From the NCBI GenBank assembly GCA_963750045.1, contig CAVVPD010000004.1, positions 248,001 to 312,000 on the forward strand: 64,000 bases of DNA, given 5' to 3'. Both the position numbers and the translations under genes were made by a program. The notes beneath the pieces are model-generated. The model worked only from the letters and a program-made list of their open reading frames with translations. It did not search any database and was not told the origin of the DNA. The DNA comes from DASUAS01 sp963750045. Lineage in GTDB: Bacteria > Actinomycetota > Acidimicrobiia > IMCC26256 > DASPTH01. Shown here one piece after another: positions 58,869 through 64,000 of the stretch (positions are counted from its first letter, which is position 1; each line of letters opens with the position of its first letter).

Positions 58869-59996
58869 GTGGCCGCAGACGCCGACTTCATGCACCGGGC
58901 CCTGACCCAGGGCGACACCGCTCGACGGCGGAGCGCGCCCAACCCGTGGGTCGGTGCCGTGGTCGTACGCGACGGCGACGTGGTCGGCGAGGGCGCGACG
59001 CAGCCGCCCGGCGGCGCCCACGCCGAGGTCGAGGCCCTGCGGGCCGCCGGCGACCGGGCCCGGGGCGCCACCGTCTACACCACCCTCGAACCGTGCTCGC
59101 ACGACGGGCGCACGCCGCCCTGTGTGGGCGCCCTCGCCGAGGCGGGGGTCACCCGCGTGGTGGTGGCGCTCGAGGACCCCGATCCCAACGTCGCCGGCGC
59201 CGGGATCGGCCGGCTGCGCGCGCTCGGCATGACCGTCGACGTCGGCGTCGGCGCCGAGACCGCCGCCCGCAGCCTGGCGCCCTACCTCCTGCACCGTCGC
59301 CTCGGGCGGGCCTACACGGTGGTGAAGACGGCGATGAGCCTCGACGGCCGCATCGCCGCGCGCGACGGCTCGTCGCAGTGGATCACGGGCGCGGCCTCGC
59401 GTGCCGACGCCCACGTGTTGCGCGCTGACTCCCAGGCCGTGGTCGTGGGCGCGGGCACCGCACTCGCCGACCGCCCCAGCCTGACCGCCCGCGACGTGAA
59501 GCCGCCGGTGGTCCGTCAGCCCCTACGGGTCCTGCTCGACGCCACCGGCCGGGTCCCGGCCGAGGGCCCGCTCTTCGACCCCGAGCTCGCACCGACGCTG
59601 GTGGTCACGACCGGGGCCGGGCCCGACGCCGCGCAGCAGGCGTGGCTCGCGAGCGGGGCCAAGGTCCTGACCGTGCCACCGGCCGCGAGCGGCGCCGGGG
59701 TCGACCTCGCGGCCACGCTCGAGGTGCTCGCGGGCCTCGGCGTGCTGCAGGCGCTGTTCGAGGGCGGCGCCGCGCTCTCGGGCTCACTGGTGGAGGCCGG
59801 GCTGGCCGACCACCTCGTCACCTACGTCGCCCCCACGATGCTGGGTCGCGACGGCCGCCCTGCGCTCGACCTCGAGGGCCCCGCCCGCATCGCCGACGCC
59901 CCGCGCTGGCGCCTCGTCGACATCGCCCGGGTGGGCACCGACGTCCGCCTCGACTACGAGCCGCCGGCCCCGGGGCCGGACGGAACGCGGCGCTGA
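58869..59996 (+). CDS. ribD: Bifunctional riboflavin deaminase/reductase
   Basis: 375 residues from GTG 58869 (GGAG ten bases upstream). Deaminase zinc motif HAEVEAL and TTLEPCSHDGRTPPC; reductase half has TAMSLDGRIAARDGSSQWITG and LFEGGAALSGSLVEAGLAD. Second and third steps of riboflavin synthesis. First gene after the FMN riboswitch; overlaps ribE. Confidence 0.95.
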   Translation: MAADADFMHRALTQGDTARRRSAPNPWVGAVVVRDGDVVGEGATQPPGGAHAEVEALRAAGDRARGATVYTTLEPCSHDGRTPPCVGALAEAGVTRVVVALEDPDPNVAGAGIGRLRALGMTVDVGVGAETAARSLAPYLLHRRLGRAYTVVKTAMSLDGRIAARDGSSQWITGAASRADAHVLRADSQAVVVGAGTALADRPSLTARDVKPPVVRQPLRVLLDATGRVPAEGPLFDPELAPTLVVTTGAGPDAAQQAWLASGAKVLTVPPAASGAGVDLAATLEVLAGLGVLQALFEGGAALSGSLVEAGLADHLVTYVAPTMLGRDGRPALDLEGPARIADAPRWRLVDIARVGTDVRLDYEPPAPGPDGTRR

Positions 59997-60643
59997 TGTT
60001 CACCGGCATCGTCGAGGAGCTGGGCACCGTGCGGGCCGTCACCCACAACGAGGGCGGCGCCCGCGTCGAGATCGACGCGACCCGCGTGCTCGACGACGCC
60101 GAGCTGGGCGCATCGATCGCGGTGAACGGCTGCTGCCTCACCGTGGTCGAGCTGCACGCAGACCACTGGGCGGCCGACGCGGTGACCGAGACCCTCGACC
60201 GCACCTCGCTCGGCTCGCTCCGCGCCGGTGACCGGGTCAACCTGGAGCGGCCGGTGCGCCTGGAGGACCGCCTCGGCGGCCACCTCGTGCAGGGCCACGT
60301 CGACACGGTGGGCACCCTCCGGGACCGCACGCCGCTGCCCGACGGCTCCACCCGCATGACCTTCGCCGCACCGGCCGCGATCCTCCGCTACGTCGTGGAG
60401 AAGGGCTCGATCGCCGTGGACGGCGTCAGCCTCACCGTCGCCGCGGTCGGCACCCCGCACGACGACGGCACCGCGCCGTTCGCGGTCGCGGTCATCCCGC
60501 ACACCCTTGCCGTCACCACGCTGGGCACCAAGGCGCCCGGCGATCCCGCCAACCTCGAAGTCGACGTGCTGGCCAAGTACGTCGAACGCCTGCTCAGTCC
60601 CAGTTGGCCCGCCGCCAACGCCACTTCCGGCAACCCGAGCTAG
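59996..60643 (+). CDS. ribE: Riboflavin synthase alpha chain
   Basis: 215 residues. MFTGIVEELGTV starts each lumazine-binding half; IAVNGCCLTVVE, GGHLVQGHVDTVG and SIAVDGVSLTVAAVG mark the two repeats. Makes riboflavin from two lumazine molecules. ATG 59996 overlaps the ribD stop by one base. Confidence 0.95.
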   Translation: MFTGIVEELGTVRAVTHNEGGARVEIDATRVLDDAELGASIAVNGCCLTVVELHADHWAADAVTETLDRTSLGSLRAGDRVNLERPVRLEDRLGGHLVQGHVDTVGTLRDRTPLPDGSTRMTFAAPAAILRYVVEKGSIAVDGVSLTVAAVGTPHDDGTAPFAVAVIPHTLAVTTLGTKAPGDPANLEVDVLAKYVERLLSPSWPAANATSGNPS

Positions 60644-60652
60644 GAGCATCCG

Positions 60653-61880
60653 ATGCCCTTCACCGAGATCGAGAACGCCGTCGCCGCCGTCGCCCGCGGC
60701 GAGCTGGTGATCGTGGTCGACGACGCCGACCGCGAGAACGAGGGCGACCTCATCATGGCCGCGGAATCGATGACGCCCGAGGCGATGGCGTTCATGATCC
60801 GCCACACGAGCGGGGTGATCTGCATGCCGGTCGAAGGCGGCCGGCTCGACGAGCTGCGCCTCCCGCTCATGGTGGCCGAGAACACCGAGAGCCAGCGCAC
60901 CGCCTTCACGGTGTCGGTCGACGCGCGCGCCGGCACCACCACCGGCATCTCGGCCGCGGACCGGTCGGCCACCGTGCACGCCCTGCTCGACGAGGCGACC
61001 AAGCCCGAGGACCTCGCCCGGCCCGGGCACATCTTCCCGCTGCGCTACCGCGAGGGTGGAGTGCTCAAGCGGGCCGGTCACACCGAGGCGGCGGTCGATC
61101 TGGCCCGCCTCGCCGGGATGCGGCCCGCCGGGGTGCTCGCCGAGGTCGTGAACGACGACGGCACCATGGCCCGCATGCCCCGCCTCGAGGCCTTCGCCGA
61201 GGAGCACGGCCTGCAGCTCATCTCCATCGCCGATCTCATCCGCTACCGCCGTCACCGCGAGAAGCTGGTCCGGCGGGTGTCCGAGGCGCGGATCCCCACC
61301 CGCCACGGTGACTTCACCGGTTACGTGTTCGAGTCGCTCCTGGACGGCACGGAACACATGGCGTTCGTGTGTGGCGAGGTGGCGGGCCAGGAGAACGTGC
61401 TCGTGCGCGTCCACTCCGAGTGCCTCACCGGCGACGTGTTCGGCTCGATGCGCTGTGACTGTGGGCTCCAGCTCGACGCGGCGATGGAGCTCATTGCCAA
61501 GGAGGGCACCGGTGTGGTGGTCTACCTGCGCGGCCACGAGGGTCGCGGCATCGGCCTCGGTCACAAGATCCGGGCGTACACGCTGCAGGACCAGGGGCGC
61601 GACACCGTCGAGGCGAACGTGGAGCTCGGCTTCCCTGCCGATTTCGCGCGAGTACGGCATCGGCTCGCAGATGCTCGTCGACCTCGGGGTGTCGACGATG
61701 CGCATCATGACGAACAATCCGGCGAAGTACGGCGGCCTGGAAGGCTACGGTCTAGAGATCGTCGAGCGGGTGCCGCTGCACGTGCTCCCGAACGCCGAGA
61801 ACATCCGCTACCTGCGCACCAAGCAGGAGAAGATGGGCCACCTCCTCGAGATCGAGGACGAAGGCCTCGGCACCAGCTAG
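60653..61880 (+). CDS. ribBA: DHBP synthase / GTP cyclohydrolase II fusion (one frameshift)
   Basis: About 409 residues when repaired. RibB half: DDADRENEGDLIMAAE and HTEAAVDLARLAG. RibA half: SECLTGDVFGSMRCDCG with zinc cysteines, and RGHEGRGIGLGHKIRAYTLQD. An extra G near 61647 breaks PADFREYGIGSQML; the rest (VSTMRIMTNNPAKYGGLEG) follows in another frame to 61880. TAGGAG precedes ATG 60653. Confidence 0.95.
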
Positions 61881-61894
61881 GAACCGCGTTCGTC

Positions 61895-62402
61895 ATGGGG
61901 AACTACGTCGAAGACGAGGGCACGCTCGACGCCACCGGGATGCGCATCGCGGTGGTCGCCGGCCGGTTCAACGACCACATCACCAAGCCGTTGCTCGCGG
62001 GCGCGCTCGGGGTGCTGCGCGACGCCGGCGTCCACGACGTGCCGGTGCACTGGGTGCCGGGAGCGTTCGAGATCCCGCTGGTTGCGCAACGCCTGGCGGA
62101 GTCGGGGGCCTGCGACGCGGTCGTGTGCCTCGGCGCGGTGATCCGGGGCGACACCCCCCACTTCGACTTCGTGGCGGGGCAGTGCGCGGCCGGCATCGCC
62201 CGGGTGTCGCTCGACACCGGTGTGCCGGTGGTGTTCGGTGTGCTCACCACCGACGACCTCGACCAGGCCCTCGCCGCGTTGTGGCGGGCCTGCCGTCAAC
62301 GGGGTGGCCTGCAACAAGGGCGAGGAGTCCGCCCGCACCGCGGTCGAGATGGTCGACCTGCTCCGCAAGCTCACCGCCGCCTCGATGGAGAGACCCGCCT
62401 GA
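61895..62402 (+). CDS. ribH: Lumazine synthase (frameshifted)
   Basis: About 168 residues. IAVVAGRFNDHITKPLLAGAL, VPGAFEIPLVAQRLAE, LGAVIRGDTPHFDFVA and GVLTTDDLDQAL are the family motifs. An indel near 62292 shifts frame before NGVACNKGEESARTAVEMV, the C-terminus. Stop TGA shares a base with the hisG start. Last riboflavin gene of the operon. Confidence 0.93.
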
Positions 62403-63277
62403 TGCTCCGCCTCGTCCTTCCCAAGGGTTCGCTCGAACGCGCCACCCTGGCGCTGTTCGAAGACGCCGACCTCGCGGTCTCGCGCGGCTCGGACGTCGAC
62501 TACCGGGGGACGATCGACGACCCCCGCGTCGACGAGGTGCGCATCCTGCGCCCCCAGGAGATCCCCCGCTACGTCGCCGACGGCATGTTCGACGTCGGCA
62601 TCACGGGGCGCGACTGGATCGAGGAGCGCAACGCCGAGGTCGTCACCCTCACCGAGCTGCACTACTCGAAGGCCACCGCCCGCCCCATCCGCGTGGTGCT
62701 GGCGGTCGGCGCGGACTCGCCGGCGACCTCGGTCGCCGACCTGCCCGCCGGACTCGTCGTGCACACCGAGTACCCCGAGATCACGCGTCGGTACTTCACC
62801 GAGCACGGGGTCGACGCCGACGTACAGCTCTCCTACGGCGCGACCGAGGCCAAGGTGCCCGACATCGCCGACGCGGTGGTCGAGATCACCGAGACCGGCC
62901 GGGCGCTGCGCGCCGCGGGCCTGCGCATCCTCGACACCATCCTCGTGTCGTACACCGAGCTCATCGCGAGCCCGCAGGCCTACGCCGACCCCGACAAGCG
63001 CAAGGCGATGGAACAACTCCAGAGCCTGCTCACCGGCGCCCTCGAAGCGCGCGGCCGCGTCCTGCTCAAGCTCAACGTCGACGCCGGTGACCTCGACGGC
63101 GTGATCGCGCTGCTGCCGGCGTTGAAGTCGCCCACAGTGTCGAAGCTCTTCGGGGAGGACGGCTTCGCGGTGGAGACGGTGGTCGCCAAGAGCGAGATCA
63201 ACACGCTGATCCCCGAGCTGCTCGACCTCGGTGCCAACGGCATCATCGAGCTGCCGATCTCGAAGATCGTGCCCTGA
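62402..63277 (+). CDS. hisG: ATP phosphoribosyltransferase (long form)
   Basis: 291 residues. MLRLVLPKGSLERATLALFE, GMFDVGITGRDWIEE, VHTEYPEITRRYF and the C-terminal regulatory domain (LNVDAGDLDGVIALLPAL, SKLFGEDGFAVETVV) are present. First histidine step, feedback-inhibited through the C-terminal domain. hisE, usually adjacent in actinobacteria, is not seen here. Coupled to ribH. Confidence 0.96.
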   Translation: MLRLVLPKGSLERATLALFEDADLAVSRGSDVDYRGTIDDPRVDEVRILRPQEIPRYVADGMFDVGITGRDWIEERNAEVVTLTELHYSKATARPIRVVLAVGADSPATSVADLPAGLVVHTEYPEITRRYFTEHGVDADVQLSYGATEAKVPDIADAVVEITETGRALRAAGLRILDTILVSYTELIASPQAYADPDKRKAMEQLQSLLTGALEARGRVLLKLNVDAGDLDGVIALLPALKSPTVSKLFGEDGFAVETVVAKSEINTLIPELLDLGANGIIELPISKIVP

Positions 63278-63296
63278 CCGACATGACGCCGGTGCG

Positions 63297-63509
63297 ATGA
63301 GAGCGCAGTACTCGGGCCGGGTCGTGACCTTCGACGACCACCGCGGCCGCGGTGAGGTCGAGGCGCGCGGTGGGCTGCGGTTCCCGTTCCACTGCACCGC
63401 CGTCGCCGACGGCACGCGCACCGTCGCCGAGGGCGCCGACGTGCGCTTCCGGCTCGTGCTTGGACCCCTCGGACAGCTCGAGGCCACCGCCGTCACCGTG
63501 GCGGACTGA
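63297..63509 (+). CDS. Small cold-shock-like OB-fold protein
   Basis: 70 residues. SGRVVTFDDHRGRGEVEA and LRFPFHCTAVADGTRTV resemble the cold-shock domain strands, but the RNP motifs are diverged (no FGFI-type aromatic run). Likely a single-stranded nucleic-acid binder; function unassigned. ATG 63297 lies 19 bases after the hisG stop. Confidence 0.7.
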   Translation: MRAQYSGRVVTFDDHRGRGEVEARGGLRFPFHCTAVADGTRTVAEGADVRFRLVLGPLGQLEATAVTVAD

Positions 63510-63514
63510 CCGCG

Positions 63515-64000
63515 ATGGAGCGCCGGCGGCTGGGCGCGAGCGGGCTCGAGGTGTCGAAGCTGGCGTTCGGTGCGATGACCTTCGGCACCGGCATGCCGCC
63601 CGTCACGAGCGTCGACGAGCGCGACGCTCGCGTCATGATCGACCGCGCCCTCGACGCGGGGGTGAACCTGTTCGACACCGCCGACGTCTACGCCCACGGC
63701 CAGTCCGAGCAGATCCTCGGCGCCGCCATCCGGCACCGGCGCGACGACGTGCTGGTCGCCACCAAGGTCGGGTTCGGCTCGCGTGCGCCGGGTGCGCTCT
63801 CCTACGACAACGTGGTCGCGGCGTGCGAGGCCAGCCTCGCCCGGCTCGGCACCGACCGCATCGACCTCTACCAGCTCCACCGCCCCGATCGGACGACCCC
63901 GATCGAGGAGACGTTGCGGGCGCTGGACGACCTGGTCGCCCGCGGTCTCGTGCGGGAGACCGGCACGAGCAACTTCCGGGCCTGGGAGGTGGCGGGCGCG
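63515..64000 (+). CDS. Aldo/keto reductase, truncated by the window end
   Basis: First 162 residues. RRLGASGLEVSKLAFGAMTFG, then NLFDTADVYAHGQSEQILG (catalytic Asp and Tyr), DVLVATKVGFGS with the catalytic Lys, and DRIDLYQLHRPDRTTP. An NADPH-dependent oxidoreductase; substrate unknown. It begins three bases after the cold-shock-like gene stop. Confidence 0.9.
   Translation, partial: MERRRLGASGLEVSKLAFGAMTFGTGMPPVTSVDERDARVMIDRALDAGVNLFDTADVYAHGQSEQILGAAIRHRRDDVLVATKVGFGSRAPGALSYDNVVAACEASLARLGTDRIDLYQLHRPDRTTPIEETLRALDDLVARGLVRETGTSNFRAWEVAGA

Overview
The window is high-GC actinobacterial chromosome. Evidence is an actinobacterial-type integration host factor (mIHF), a PriA-family protein with no visible helicase motifs, ATGA-coupled operons and Thr/Pro-rich linkers on secreted enzymes. 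An Acidimicrobiia-like lineage is my best guess, from gene style only.

Two regions make up the window. Positions 1-38290 are an accessory surface-polysaccharide locus. It opens with a secreted subtilisin-like protease (minus strand) carrying tandem concanavalin-like modules. Next is an acyl/glyceryl-type modification cassette (MaoC-SDR fusion, CysE-like acetyltransferase, FkbH, acyl carrier protein) and a Wzx-type flippase. A minus-strand operon follows (FAD oxidoreductase, nucleotide-sugar epimerase, GT2). Then comes a branched/CDP-sugar cassette (C-methyltransferase, RfbF, PIG-L deacetylase, RmlC-like epimerase, DUF4910 protein), a Wzz/BY-kinase protein and a GDP-mannose 3,5-epimerase-like protein. 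Mobile-element debris precedes two nearly identical GH26-like secreted enzymes, the second carrying the same concanavalin-like modules as the protease. Then follow glycosyltransferases, a rhamnosyltransferase-like protein, a methyltransferase, an O-antigen ligase/polymerase, a second Wzz-like protein without kinase motifs, a third GH26-like protein, another glycosyltransferase and the initiating sugar-phosphate transferase. Together they cover precursor synthesis, initiation, assembly, decoration, export, chain-length control and probably extracellular trimming of one surface glycan.

Positions 38700-63300 are core chromosome in conserved actinobacterial order: pyrR-pyrB-pyrC-carA-carB-pyrD-pyrF, then mihF-gmk-rpoZ-coaBC-metK-priA-def-fmt-rsmB-rpe, a mogA-like gene, a zinc alcohol dehydrogenase, then FMN riboswitch-ribD-ribE-ribBA-ribH-hisG. 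A small cold-shock-like protein and a truncated aldo/keto reductase end the window. A PyrR-binding RNA loop precedes pyrR and an FMN riboswitch precedes ribD.

An important caveat is that many genes, including essential ones (carB, priA, fmt, rsmB, ribBA, ribH), are broken by single-base indels that leave intact family sequence on both sides. The pattern suggests uncorrected sequencing errors rather than real pseudogenes. Such genes are given as single CDS features with the break position stated. No tRNA, rRNA or CRISPR array was seen.
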